A stretch of DNA of 64,000 nt from Clavibacter phaseoli (GTDB taxonomy: Bacteria; Actinomycetota; Actinomycetes; Actinomycetales; Microbacteriaceae): contig NZ_CP040786.1 of NCBI RefSeq assembly GCF_021922925.1, positions 1,612,001-1,676,000 of the forward strand. Reading direction: 5' to 3'. A program made the position numbers and the translations under genes. The notes below the pieces were generated by a model that saw nothing but the letters and a program-made list of their open reading frames with translations, was not told where the DNA came from and made no database searches. This document shows positions 1 to 10,272 of this stretch, in pieces (position 1 is the first letter of the stretch; each line of letters begins with the position of its first letter).

Positions 1-396
1 CCGCTTGCGGAACTTGAAGTACCCCACGGCCTTGCGGCCCACGAGGTAGTAGACGATCTCCTTGCCCTGCGAGCGGAGGAGCTCGGCGAGCTGCTCCGAC
101 TCCTTCAGGACGCTGGAGCTGAACGCGCCGGCGAGGCCGCGGTCGGAGGCGAAGACGACGATCGCCGCCCGCTCCACCTTCTCGGGCTCGGTCGTGAGGA
201 TGTGGTCGACGTTGGAGAACGTCGCCACCGCCGAGACCGCGCGCGTGACGGCGCGGGAGTACGGCGCGGACGCCGCCATCCGCTGCTGCGCCTTCTGGAT
301 GCGCGACGCGGAGATCAGCTCCATCGCGCGGGTGATCTTCTTCGTCGTCTGCGCGGACTTGATCTTCTGCGTGTAGACCCGGAGTTGCGCTCCCAT
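1..396 (-). CDS. atpG: ATP synthase F1 gamma subunit, 3' part outside window
   Basis: Central stalk subunit of the F1Fo ATP synthase, which couples rotation of the membrane c-ring to ATP synthesis or hydrolysis. The visible 132 residues begin with ATG and [14 protein letters not shown], followed by [16 protein letters not shown], the classic gamma-subunit N-terminal helix. The coding sequence runs off the left edge, so the C-terminal helix is not seen. It lies 49 bp downstream of atpA on the same strand and is the last visible gene of the atp cluster; atpD and atpC are expected just outside. Identification is firm from motif and position. Confidence 0.97.
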   Translation of the reverse strand, partial: MGAQLRVYTQKIKSAQTTKKITRAMELISASRIQKAQQRMAASAPYSRAVTRAVSAVATFSNVDHILTTEPEKVERAAIVVFASDRGLAGAFSSSVLKESEQLAELLRSQGKEIVYYLVGRKAVGYFKFRKR

Positions 397-445
397 GAGT
401 CTCCCTATCGGTCTCGGTCGGTGGCGGATCGGTGGGGCGAGCGCG

Positions 446-2083
446 TCAGCGCTTGCCCTTGACGATCTGCTCCTGGTTGACGTCCTCGGCCTTGGCGGGC
501 TCGAACCGCTCGTTGCCCACGGAGGCGAGCGGCTTGCCCTCGCCCGTCTGGAACTCGAGCTTGAACTGGTCCACGGCCTTGTCCATCGCGTCGACGATGT
601 CGTCGGTGAGGACGTTCTTCTCCTTGAGCTGCGACAGCACCTCCGTGTTGCGGTGGAGGTGGTCGAGCAGCTCCCGCTCGAAGCGGAGGATGTCCTCGAC
701 GGGGACCTCGTCGAGCTTGCCCTTCGTGCCCGCCCAGATCGAGACGACCTGCTCCTCGATGGGGAACGGCGAGTACTGGGGCTGCTTGAGCAGCTCGGTG
801 AGGCGCGCGCCGCGGGCGAGCTGGCGACGGCTGGCCGCGTCGAGGTCGGACGCGAAGATCGCGAACGCCTCGAGGGAGCGGTACTGCGCGAGCTCGAGCT
901 TGAGCGTGCCGGAGACCTTCTTGATGCTCTTCACCTGGGCGTCGCCGCCGACGCGGGACACCGAGATGCCGACGTCCACCGCGGGACGCTGGTTCGCGTT
1001 GAACAGGTCCGACTGGAGGAAGATCTGGCCGTCGGTGATCGAGATCACGTTGGTCGGGATGTACGCCGAGACGTCGTTCGCCTTCGTCTCGATGATGGGC
1101 AGGCCCGTCATCGATCCGGCGCCCAGCTCGTCCGAGAGCTTGGCGCAGCGCTCGAGCAGGCGGGAGTGCAGGTAGAACACGTCGCCGGGGTACGCCTCGC
1201 GTCCCGGCGGGCGGCGCAGGAGGAGCGAGACGGCACGGTAGGCCTCGGCCTGCTTGGACAGGTCGTCGAAGATGATGAGGACGTGCTTGCCGCCGTACAT
1301 CCAGTGCTGGCCGATGGCCGAGCCGGTGTAGGGCGCGAGGTACTTGAAGCCGGCGGGGTCGGACGCGGGGGACGCGACGATGGTCGTGTACTCCATGGCG
1401 CCGGCCTCCTCGAGGGCGCCGCGCACCGAGGCGATGGTGGAGCCCTTCTGGCCGATGGCGACGTAGATGCAGCGGACCTGCTTGTTGGTGTCGCCGGACT
1501 CCCAGTTGGCCTTCTGGTTGATGATCGTGTCGATCGCGATGGCCGTCTTGCCGGTCTGGCGGTCGCCGATGATGAGCTGGCGCTGGCCGCGGCCGATCGG
1601 GATCATGGCGTCGATGGCCTTGATGCCGGTCTGCATGGGCTCGTGCACGCTCTTGCGCTGCATGACGCCGGGCGCCTGGAGCTCGAGGGCGCGGCGGCCC
1701 TCGCTCGCGATCTCGCCCTGGCCGTCGATGGGGTTGCCCAGCGGGTCCACGACGCGGCCGAGGTAGCCGTCGCCGACGGGGACGGAGAGCACCTCGCCGG
1801 TGCGGCGCACCTCCATGCCCTCCTCGATGCCGGCGAACTCGCCGAGCACGATGACGCCGATCTCGCTCTCCTCGAGGTTCTGGGCGAGGCCCAGGGTCCC
1901 GTCGGCGAACGTGATGAGCTCGTTGGCCATGACGCCGGGCAGGCCCTGCACGTGGGCGATTCCGTCGCCCGCGTCGAGCACGTAGCCGACCTCGGTGGTC
2001 GAGGCCTTGCCGGGCTCGTAGGACTGCACGAAGTCCTTGAGCGCGTCCCGGATCTCGTCGGGGCTGATCGAAAGTTCTGCCAT
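446..2083 (-). CDS. atpA: ATP synthase F1 alpha subunit
   Basis: Non-catalytic nucleotide-binding subunit of the F1 hexamer, 545 residues, the usual length. The Walker A loop GDRQTGKT is at about residues 173-180. An N-terminal beta-barrel segment ([19 protein letters not shown]) comes before it and an alpha-helical C-terminal domain follows. The start [13 protein letters not shown] is chosen because the purine-rich AAAGGGAAAGAAG lies just before the ATG at 2083; longer readings in the same frame run into atpH and are not credible. It sits between atpH and atpG in the standard order. The C-terminus is slightly extended and charged ([11 protein letters not shown]), as seen in other actinobacteria. 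Confidence 0.98.
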   Translation of the reverse strand: MAELSISPDEIRDALKDFVQSYEPGKASTTEVGYVLDAGDGIAHVQGLPGVMANELITFADGTLGLAQNLEESEIGVIVLGEFAGIEEGMEVRRTGEVLSVPVGDGYLGRVVDPLGNPIDGQGEIASEGRRALELQAPGVMQRKSVHEPMQTGIKAIDAMIPIGRGQRQLIIGDRQTGKTAIAIDTIINQKANWESGDTNKQVRCIYVAIGQKGSTIASVRGALEEAGAMEYTTIVASPASDPAGFKYLAPYTGSAIGQHWMYGGKHVLIIFDDLSKQAEAYRAVSLLLRRPPGREAYPGDVFYLHSRLLERCAKLSDELGAGSMTGLPIIETKANDVSAYIPTNVISITDGQIFLQSDLFNANQRPAVDVGISVSRVGGDAQVKSIKKVSGTLKLELAQYRSLEAFAIFASDLDAASRRQLARGARLTELLKQPQYSPFPIEEQVVSIWAGTKGKLDEVPVEDILRFERELLDHLHRNTEVLSQLKEKNVLTDDIVDAMDKAVDQFKLEFQTGEGKPLASVGNERFEPAKAEDVNQEQIVKGKR

Positions 2084-2139
2084 CTTCTTTCCCTTTGCAT
2101 TCACGGAAGCCTTGCGTCCTCCGAGGTGACGCCCGCCGG

Positions 2140-2930
2140 TCAGGCGAACTGGAGTCTCAAATCGTTGATCCTGGTGGCGACGCTGCCGTCGATGACGTCG
2201 TCGCCGATCTGGACGCGGAGGCCGCCGACGAGGTCGCGGTCCACGACCTGGTTCAGCTCGACCCGCCGGGAGTACCGGCGGCTCAGTGCCTGCGCGAGCC
2301 GCTCCGACTGCTCGGGCGACAGGGGCGAGGCGACGCTGACCGTGGCGATGGTGAGTCCCGCCTGGTCGGCCACGAGGGTGGCGGCGTGACGGACGAGCTC
2401 CCCGATGCGGCGGCCGCGGGGCTGCTGCACGAGCTGCTCGACGATGACGACGGTCTGCTCCGACGCACGGCCGTCGAGGAGACGGTGGACGAGCGTGGAC
2501 TTCGCCTCGGGGTCGCCCAGCTTGTCGCCGAACGCCAGCTCGAGGCCGTCGTCGGCGGCCACGGCGCGGCCGAACGTGAACAGCTCGGACTCGACGGGCG
2601 TGCCCGCGGGTGCCGACATGGCCACGGCGCGGATGCCGAGCTCCTCGACGCCCGCCAGCAGCTCGTCGTGCGACGACCAGCGGCCGTCGACGACCGCGCG
2701 GAGGACGCGGAGCGCCGGCTCCTGCACGGTGGCGCCGAAGACCCGGTCCACGATGCTGTGCTTGACCTCCGGCGCGATGCCGGTGTCCGCCAGCGCGGAG
2801 AGCAGGTGCGTGGATCCGCCGATGGCGCGGCCGGCTCCGAGGAGCTGACCGGCCGTCGACAGGTCGACGCCCCCGAGCTCCGCGAGGACGCGGCGTGCCG
2901 AGTCCAGCGATGCGCGCGATGCACTGCCCA

Positions 2931-2931
<1 letters not shown>
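2140..2931 (-). CDS. atpH: ATP synthase F1 delta subunit
   Basis: Peripheral stalk protein joining F1 to the b subunits. It has 263 residues starting [19 protein letters not shown] and ending with the conserved delta C-terminal region ([21 protein letters not shown]). It is longer than the roughly 180-residue enterobacterial protein but normal for actinobacteria. Its ATG shares one base with the stop of atpF (TGATG), indicating translational coupling. No membrane segments are visible. It lies between atpF and atpA; no internal promoter is evident. Confidence 0.96.
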
Positions 2932-4607
<1,676 letters not shown>

Positions 4608-4790
4608 CGCTATCTCCTGTTTCGGGGCGTGGAGCGCGAGCTCTCGCGGCGACGAACGGATGGGGTGAGAAGACGCCGGCGTGAGGTGGATCTGGGCACG
4701 GCCCGACGGGAATCGTCACGAGAGAGACTATCAACAATGAGGGTGCCCTGACTAATCGCGTCCCACGCGTGGACCGCCCCGGGCACCGCC

Positions 4791-5261
4791 CTAGCTCCCC
4801 GGCAGGTGGGCGTCGCTCACGTAGCCGACGCGGGCCTTGGTGATGACGATCATGTCCATGACCAGCGCGCCCACGACGCCCACGATCACGGTCACGAACA
4901 GGACGACCAGGTTGATCCACGGCTGCTCCTTCAGCACCATCGCGACCGCGAGGAACACCACGAACTTCAGCAGCCACGCGCCGAGGACGACCGAGAAGAA
5001 CAGGGTCGGGTAGATCGGCGAGGACTGGAAGCGGTTCGCGAAGAGGATGCTGCCCGCCGTGAGCCCCAGGAAGACGAGGGCCATGGCGCTGCCGATGACG
5101 GCGCTGAGGAGGCCGCGGCCGCCGTCGACCGCGAAGCCGACGATGCCGCCGACGACCGCGATGGCGAGGGCGAGGATCGCTCCCCCGATGAGGATGCGCT
5201 GGAAGACGTCCCTCTTCGCGGGGCGCTCCGCGGGGGCGGGCGCGCTCGGGCTGTCGGTCAT
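4791..5261 (-). CDS. AtpI-like membrane protein ahead of atpB
   Basis: Protein of 156 residues with four probable membrane helices (about 28-48, 53-73, 90-110 and 115-138) after a short Pro/Ala-rich cytoplasmic start, ending in a charged tail. Its position directly before atpB and its four-helix layout fit the AtpI/Atp1 family, thought to help c-ring assembly or Mg2+ supply; sequence similarity to E. coli AtpI is not obvious, so the family is inferred largely from context. AAGGAG lies five bases before the ATG, which overlaps the wecA stop (ATGA). A 183 bp gap separates it from atpB and could hold an atp promoter; I could not define one. Confidence 0.75.
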   Translation of the reverse strand: MTDSPSAPAPAERPAKRDVFQRILIGGAILALAIAVVGGIVGFAVDGGRGLLSAVIGSAMALVFLGLTAGSILFANRFQSSPIYPTLFFSVVLGAWLLKFVVFLAVAMVLKEQPWINLVVLFVTVIVGVVGALVMDMIVITKARVGYVSDAHLPGS

Positions 5262-6577
5262 GTCGTCTCCTTGGTGGTCCCCGGGTGCGGGGCGTCGGTG
5301 GGTCGGGTCGCGATGGATCCCGTGGCGAGCTCCGCGTGATCGCGCTCCACGGCCTCGAGCTCGGACTCCGTGAGGCGCGCGAGGGGCCGGTCGACCGCGG
5401 CCTCGTCGAGCGGGTCGAAGGCGGCGGCGTCCTCGGACTCGGCGTCGGCGGGGACGAGCTGCGCGGCGGCCTCGAGGCGCTTGCGGCGGCTGAGCGGGGA
5501 GAGCGTGACGACGGCGCAGGCGACCATGCCGACCGCGATGAAGGCCACGCCCCACGCGTACGGCTGGACGACGAACATCAGCAGGCAGCCGACGGACACG
5601 ACGCCGGTCCACGCGTAGAAGATCAGCGTCGCGTGCAGGCGCGAGTGGCCCATGTCGAGCAGGCGGTGGTGCAGGTGCTTGCGGTCGGCACTGAAGGGCG
5701 ACTTGCCGGCCTTCAGCCGCCGGAACACCGCGAGGGCGAAGTCGAGCAGCGGCACGATGAGGATCGCGAACGGCAGGAGGATCGGCAGGAAGGCGGGCAG
5801 CAGCTGCGAGCGGCCGAAGGTCTCCGGGTTCGGGTCGATCTCGCCCGTGACGGCGATGGCGCTCGTGGCCATGAGGAGGCCGACGAGCAGCGCGCCCGCG
5901 TCGCCCATGAACAGCTTCGCGGGGTGCCAGTTGAACGGGAGGAAGCCGAGGCAGGCGCCGATGAGGATCGCGCTGATGAGGGAGGCGAGGTTGAAGCGCT
6001 CGGTCTGGCCGGTGGCCGTGTCCGAGAGCAGGAAGCTGTAGAGGAAGAAGGCGCCGTTGGCGATGATGGCGACGCCGGCGACCAGGCCGTCGAGGCCGTC
6101 GATGAAGTTGACGGCGTTCATGACGAGCACGATCGCGAAGATCGTCAGCATGATCGACATCTGCGAGGAGCCGACCGTGAGGCCGCCGATGGGGAGGGAC
6201 GAGATGGCGACGCCCTGCCAGGCCAGGAGGCCGGCGGCGAGGATCTGGCCGGCCAGCTTGATCATCCAGTCCAGGTCGTAGATGTCGTCGAGCACGCCGA
6301 TGACCACGATCATGAGCGCGGCGCCGAGGATCGCGATGACGGGGCCGGGGCGGTCGAAGACGAGGCCGAACCAGGAGACCTGCGACGCCACGGCGAACGC
6401 CACCAGGATGCCCGCGAACATGGCGACGCCGCCGAGCCGGGGCGTGGGACGCGTGTGCACGTCGCGCGCGCGGATCGCCGGGTAGAGCCGGTAGCGGTAC
6501 CCGAGCTTCATGACGACCATCGAGAGGACGAGCGTGATGACCGCCGACACGACCGCCATGGCGGCGTAGTAGGTCAC
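5258..6577 (-). CDS. wecA: Undecaprenyl-phosphate sugar-1-phosphate transferase (WecA/TagO-like)
   Basis: Polytopic membrane enzyme of the MraY/WecA family, which moves a HexNAc-1-phosphate from a UDP sugar to polyprenyl phosphate to begin cell-wall glycopolymer synthesis. Family motifs seen: TPRLGGVAMF, LDDIYDLDW (Asp pair), NFIDGLDGL, GDAGALLVG and HHRLLDMGHS, with about eleven hydrophobic segments. It has 439 residues, with an Ala/Glu-rich cytoplasmic tail of about 80 residues longer than in E. coli WecA. The GTG start overlaps the sua5 stop (GTGA), so the two are translationally coupled. The position between sua5 and atp is conserved in actinobacteria. Confidence 0.92.
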   Translation of the reverse strand: MTYYAAMAVVSAVITLVLSMVVMKLGYRYRLYPAIRARDVHTRPTPRLGGVAMFAGILVAFAVASQVSWFGLVFDRPGPVIAILGAALMIVVIGVLDDIYDLDWMIKLAGQILAAGLLAWQGVAISSLPIGGLTVGSSQMSIMLTIFAIVLVMNAVNFIDGLDGLVAGVAIIANGAFFLYSFLLSDTATGQTERFNLASLISAILIGACLGFLPFNWHPAKLFMGDAGALLVGLLMATSAIAVTGEIDPNPETFGRSQLLPAFLPILLPFAILIVPLLDFALAVFRRLKAGKSPFSADRKHLHHRLLDMGHSRLHATLIFYAWTGVVSVGCLLMFVVQPYAWGVAFIAVGMVACAVVTLSPLSRRKRLEAAAQLVPADAESEDAAAFDPLDEAAVDRPLARLTESELEAVERDHAELATGSIATRPTDAPHPGTTKETT

Positions 6578-7524
6578 CGGGGGTGCGCGGGCGGGTCCGC
6601 GGGGGGCTCGGTCGCGGCCGCGTCGTCCGGGGCGGCCGCGGTCGGCGACGCCTCGGCGGGCGCGGCGGCGGGCTCGACGAACTCGGGGTAGGTCGGGCCG
6701 GCGTCGGTCGTCGGCTCGGCGGCGGGGCGCACGGCGGCGGGGTCCGCGGATCCGTCGACCGGCTCGGCGCCGCTCGCCGTGCCGCGGGGGCCCTCCGGCT
6801 GGTCGGGGGCGGGCGCCTGCTCCGGCTCCCGCTCGGGCTCCGTGGGCGCCGCCACGACGGGCTCGAGCTCGTCGCCGATGAGCTGCTGGATCTGCGCGCG
6901 CGTGACGGCGCCCTCGCGCACGATGCGCACGCGGCCGCCGGCCTGGGTGACGCGCGAGGCGTCGACGATGGTGGAGGCCGCTCCCCCGGCGGCGCCGCCG
7001 TCGAGGAAGACGTCGACCGACTCCCCGAGCTGGTCGACGGCCTCCTGGGCGGTCGCGGCGGCGGGCTGGCCGGTCCTGTTGGCGGACGAGACGGCGAGCG
7101 GGCCGGTCTCCGCGAGGAGCTCGAGCGCGTAGGGGTTCGCGGGCATGCGGAGCGCGACGGTGCCGCGGGTCTCGCCGAGGTCCCAGACGAGGGAGGGCTG
7201 CGCCACGAGGATCACCGTGAGGCCGCCCGGCCAGAACTCGTCCACCAGGCGGCGGACGACGTCGGGCACGAAGTCGGCGAGGGCGTCGAGCGTCGACTGC
7301 CCGGGGATGAGGACGGGCGGCGGGGCGTCGCGCCCGCGGCCCTTCGCGTCGAGCAGGCGCTGGACGGCGTCCGGGTTGAAGGCGTCGGCGGCGATGCCGT
7401 AGACCGTGTCCGTGGGGATGACGACGACCTCGCCGCGGCCCACCGCCTGTCGGGCGAGTCTCATGCCGGTGAGGAGGTCGGTGTCGACTGAGCAGTCGTA
7501 GATGCGCGCCATGTCGTCGCTCAT
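6574..7524 (-). CDS. L-threonylcarbamoyladenylate synthase (Sua5/YrdC family)
   Basis: Makes threonylcarbamoyl-AMP from threonine, bicarbonate and ATP for the t6A37 modification of tRNAs reading ANN codons. The YrdC core is plain: GEVVVIPTDTVYGIAADAF, TVALRMPANPYALELL, GPLAVSSANRTGQPAA and STIVDAS. After about residue 210 the protein becomes a low-complexity Ala/Pro/Glu tail (EREPEQAPAPDQPEG...) rather than the ordered Sua5 domain, so it is a YrdC core with a disordered extension. Start choice is soft: ATGs at 7539, 7524 and 7512 are in frame and none has a strong ribosome site. It is upstream of and overlapping wecA. Confidence 0.9.
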   Translation of the reverse strand: MSDDMARIYDCSVDTDLLTGMRLARQAVGRGEVVVIPTDTVYGIAADAFNPDAVQRLLDAKGRGRDAPPPVLIPGQSTLDALADFVPDVVRRLVDEFWPGGLTVILVAQPSLVWDLGETRGTVALRMPANPYALELLAETGPLAVSSANRTGQPAAATAQEAVDQLGESVDVFLDGGAAGGAASTIVDASRVTQAGGRVRIVREGAVTRAQIQQLIGDELEPVVAAPTEPEREPEQAPAPDQPEGPRGTASGAEPVDGSADPAAVRPAAEPTTDAGPTYPEFVEPAAAPAEASPTAAAPDDAAATEPPADPPAHPR

Positions 7525-7595
7525 CGTAGCCGAGCGCATGGCCGGCGCCCTGAGCGGGCGATCCGCGTGGCGCCCGCGCCCGCATACTGGGCCTC

Positions 7596-8261
7596 GTGAC
7601 CTCCGCGCCCTCCTCCCCCGGCCCCCACGGCCTCCTGTTCGTGTTCGACATGGACGACGTGCTGTACGACCACGACTGGCGGGGGCCCGCCGACCGCATC
7701 ACGGCGGCGACCGGACACGACCTCCCGGAGCTGCGGCGCCGCTGGTACAACGACGAGGGCGAGTGGGCCGCGGAGGCGGGCCGCTTCGACGCCGACTCCT
7801 ACCTCGACGCGTTCTGCGCGGCGGTGGGCGTCGAGATGGACGAGGACGAGTGGGTGCGCCGCCGCCGCGCGTCGATGGTCGTCCGGCCGTCGGCGCTCGA
7901 GGCGGTCGCGCGGGCGCGCGAGGCGGGGCGGATCACGCTGCTGACGAACAACAACGCGCTGGCCGCCCGGCACCTGCCGGAGCTCGCGCCCGAGCTCGTC
8001 CCGCTGTTCGGCGTGGAGCACCTGCGGACGTCGAGCGGGTACGGCGCGCGGAAGCCCGACCCGGCCGTGTTCCGCGGGGTGCTCGCCGCGTACGGGCATC
8101 CGGCCGAGAGGACCTTCTTCGCGGACGACCGGGCCGACAACGTCGCGTCGGCGCGCGCGCTCGGGATCACCGCGCACCACGTGCGGGGCGACGGGGACCT
8201 GCTGCCCGCGGTCGAGGACTTCATCCGGGCGCAGGCGCGGACGCAGGCCCAGGCGCGCTGA
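7596..8261 (+). CDS. HAD-superfamily hydrolase
   Basis: Protein of 221 residues beginning with GTG. HAD motifs: nucleophile loop FDMDDVLYDHDW (motif I, DxD), motif II LLTNNNA, motif III lysine in YGARKPDPAVF, and motif IV FFADDRADNV. An alpha-helical cap of about 80 residues follows motif I, as in haloacid dehalogenase, beta-phosphoglucomutase-like and phosphoglycolate phosphatase groups. The substrate cannot be told from sequence. It is the only plus-strand gene within a minus-strand housekeeping block, lying between prmC and sua5, which suggests an insertion of this gene alone. A hairpin overlaps its stop codon. Confidence 0.85.
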   Translation: MTSAPSSPGPHGLLFVFDMDDVLYDHDWRGPADRITAATGHDLPELRRRWYNDEGEWAAEAGRFDADSYLDAFCAAVGVEMDEDEWVRRRRASMVVRPSALEAVARAREAGRITLLTNNNALAARHLPELAPELVPLFGVEHLRTSSGYGARKPDPAVFRGVLAAYGHPAERTFFADDRADNVASARALGITAHHVRGDGDLLPAVEDFIRAQARTQAQAR

Positions 8262-8285
8262 TCCGCGGCGCCGGGCCGGCGGATC
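8260..8285. terminator. Hairpin between convergent HAD and prmC genes
   Basis: Perfect seven-base arms GATCCGC and GCGGATC enclose a GC-rich 12-base loop that can pair further. It begins inside the HAD stop codon and ends four bases before the prmC stop, so it could end transcription from both sides. No T-run is visible, as is usual for high-GC actinobacterial terminators. Confidence 0.5.
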
Positions 8286-8289
8286 CGCG

Positions 8290-9165
8290 TCAGCGCAGCG
8301 CGGTCGTCGCGCGGTCGCGCCGGGTGAGGTCCTGGTGCGTCGCGGTCGCGCGCCAGCCGTCGGCGTCGAGCAGGGCGCGGATCGCGTCGCCCTGCAGCTC
8401 GCCGTGCTCGATCACGAGCGCGCCTCCCGGGTGCAGCAGCCGCCTGGCGGTCGTCGAGACCAGCCGCACCAGGTCGAGGCCGTCCGCGCCGCCGTAGAGC
8501 GCGAGCGCGGGATCGTGCAGCCGCACCTCGGGGTCGCGCGGGATCGCGTCGACCGGGATGTAGGGCGGGTTCGAGACGACGACCGAGACCGTGCCGTCGA
8601 GCCCCGGGAACGCGTGGGCGAGGTCGCCGAGCACGAGGTCGACGCGGGGCGCGATGCGCTCGACGTTGCGGGCCGTCCAGGCGTGCGCCTCGGGCGAGAC
8701 CTCGATCGCGTGCACGCGCGCGTGCGGCACCTCGGTCGCGAGCGCGAGGGCGAGCGCGCCGGATCCCGTGCCGAGGTCCACCGCGACGGGCGCCTCGCCG
8801 GGGGCGGCGGAGAGCGCGTCGATGGCGAGCTGCGCCACGTGCTCGGTCTCGGGCCGCGGGACGAACACGCCGGGACCCACGAGGAGCTCGAGCGAGCGGA
8901 AGTGCGCGACGCCGGTGATGTGCTGCAGCGGCTCGCGGCGGGCGCGGCGGGCGGTCAGCGCCAGGACGCGCGCGGCGTCCGCGGCGTCGACGGCCGCGCG
9001 CGTGACGGCGCGCGACTGCACCTGCCCCCGCGAGAGCCCGAGGACGTGGCCCACGAGGAGCTCCGCGTCGACCGCGGGATCCTCGATGCCGGCGGCCGCG
9101 AGCGCCTGCCCGACCCGCATGCGGAGGGCGTCCACGGTGACCGGGACGCCCTCCTCGTCAGCCAC
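8290..9165 (-). CDS. prmC: Peptide chain release factor N5-glutamine methyltransferase
   Basis: Methylates the glutamine of the GGQ motif in release factors. It has 291 residues. The SAM-binding loop DLGTGSG is at 130-136 and the catalytic NPPY at 199-202 (SNPPYIPVD), with the N-terminal helical release-factor-binding domain before them. The start is GTG. It lies 24 bp downstream of prfA, whose product it modifies, a nearly universal pairing. The downstream neighbour is the convergent HAD gene rather than the usual sua5. Confidence 0.96.
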   Translation of the reverse strand: MADEEGVPVTVDALRMRVGQALAAAGIEDPAVDAELLVGHVLGLSRGQVQSRAVTRAAVDAADAARVLALTARRARREPLQHITGVAHFRSLELLVGPGVFVPRPETEHVAQLAIDALSAAPGEAPVAVDLGTGSGALALALATEVPHARVHAIEVSPEAHAWTARNVERIAPRVDLVLGDLAHAFPGLDGTVSVVVSNPPYIPVDAIPRDPEVRLHDPALALYGGADGLDLVRLVSTTARRLLHPGGALVIEHGELQGDAIRALLDADGWRATATHQDLTRRDRATTALR

Positions 9166-9189
9166 GGGCGAGCGGGCCGGGCGCGGCGG

Positions 9190-10269
9190 TCACGCGTCGG
9201 TCCCGAGCGCGTCGAGCCGCGCCTCCTCGTCGGCCAGGATGCAGGACTCCACGACCGGGTCGAGGGCGCCGTTCATCACGGCGTCGAGGTTGTACGCCTT
9301 GTATCCCGTGCGGTGGTCCGCGATGCGGTTCTCCGGGAAGTTGTACGTGCGGATGCGCTCGGACCGGTCCATCGTGCGGATCTGGCTGCGGCGCACGGCC
9401 GAGGCCTCCGCGTCGATCTCCTCCTGCTGCTTCGCGAGGACGCGCGCGCGGAGCACGCGCATGCCGGCCTCGCGGTTCTGCAGCTGGCTCTTCTCGTTCT
9501 GCATCGCGACCACGATGCCCGTGGGCAGGTGGGTGATGCGGACGGCGGAGTCGGTCGTGTTGACAGACTGGCCGCCGGGGCCGGACGAGCGGTACACGTC
9601 GATCTTGAGGTCGTTGGGGTTGATGTCGACCTCCTCGACCTCCTCCACCTCGGGGATCACGAGGACGCCCGCGGCCGAGGTGTGGATGCGCCCCTGCGAC
9701 TCGGTCGCCGGCACGCGCTGCACGCGGTGCACGCCGCCCTCGTACTTGAGGTGCGCCCACACGCCGAGCGCGGGGTCGTCGGACGTGCCCTTGATGGCGA
9801 CCTGGACGTCCTTGTACCCGCCGAGGTCGCTCTGCGTCTGGCTGAGGACCTCGGTCTTCCATCGGCGCGACTCGGCGTAGTGCAGGTACATCCGGAGCAG
9901 GTCGGCGGCGAACAGCGCGCTCTCGGCGCCGCCCTCCCCCATCTTGATCTCCATGATCACGTCGCGCGCGTCGTCGGGGTCGCGGGGGATCAGGAGACGC
10001 CGGAGCTTCTCCTGCGCCGCATCGAGCGACTCCTCGAGGCCGGGGATCTCGTCGGCGAACGCCGGGTCCTCCTCGGCCAGCTCGCGCGCGGCGGCCAGGT
10101 CGTCGCCGAGCTGGGTCCACTCCGCGTGCGCGGCGACGATCCGGCTCAGCTCCGCGTAGCGGCGGTTGACCTTGCGGGATCGCGACGCGTCGGCGTGGAG
10201 CTCGGGGTCGCCCAACTGCTGCTGGAGCTCCTCGTGCTCCTCCAGCAGCTGGACGACGGACTCGAACAC
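9190..10269 (-). CDS. prfA: Peptide chain release factor 1
   Basis: Reads UAA and UAG stop codons and triggers peptidyl-tRNA hydrolysis. It has 359 residues, standard length. The anticodon-like tripeptide is PAT (187-189, in [15 protein letters not shown]), which marks RF1 rather than RF2. The catalytic GGQ is at 232-234 ([17 protein letters not shown]). The start is GTG, three bases after the rho stop, so rho and prfA are almost certainly one transcript. prmC follows and should methylate Gln234. Confidence 0.98.
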   Translation of the reverse strand: MFESVVQLLEEHEELQQQLGDPELHADASRSRKVNRRYAELSRIVAAHAEWTQLGDDLAAARELAEEDPAFADEIPGLEESLDAAQEKLRRLLIPRDPDDARDVIMEIKMGEGGAESALFAADLLRMYLHYAESRRWKTEVLSQTQSDLGGYKDVQVAIKGTSDDPALGVWAHLKYEGGVHRVQRVPATESQGRIHTSAAGVLVIPEVEEVEEVDINPNDLKIDVYRSSGPGGQSVNTTDSAVRITHLPTGIVVAMQNEKSQLQNREAGMRVLRARVLAKQQEEIDAEASAVRRSQIRTMDRSERIRTYNFPENRIADHRTGYKAYNLDAVMNGALDPVVESCILADEEARLDALGTDA

Positions 10270-10272
10270 GCG

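Noticed and set aside
4763..4772. CCACGCGTGG palindrome between the AtpI-like gene and atpB
   Set aside because: Short, and common by chance in GC-rich DNA; no second copy or promoter could be tied to it.
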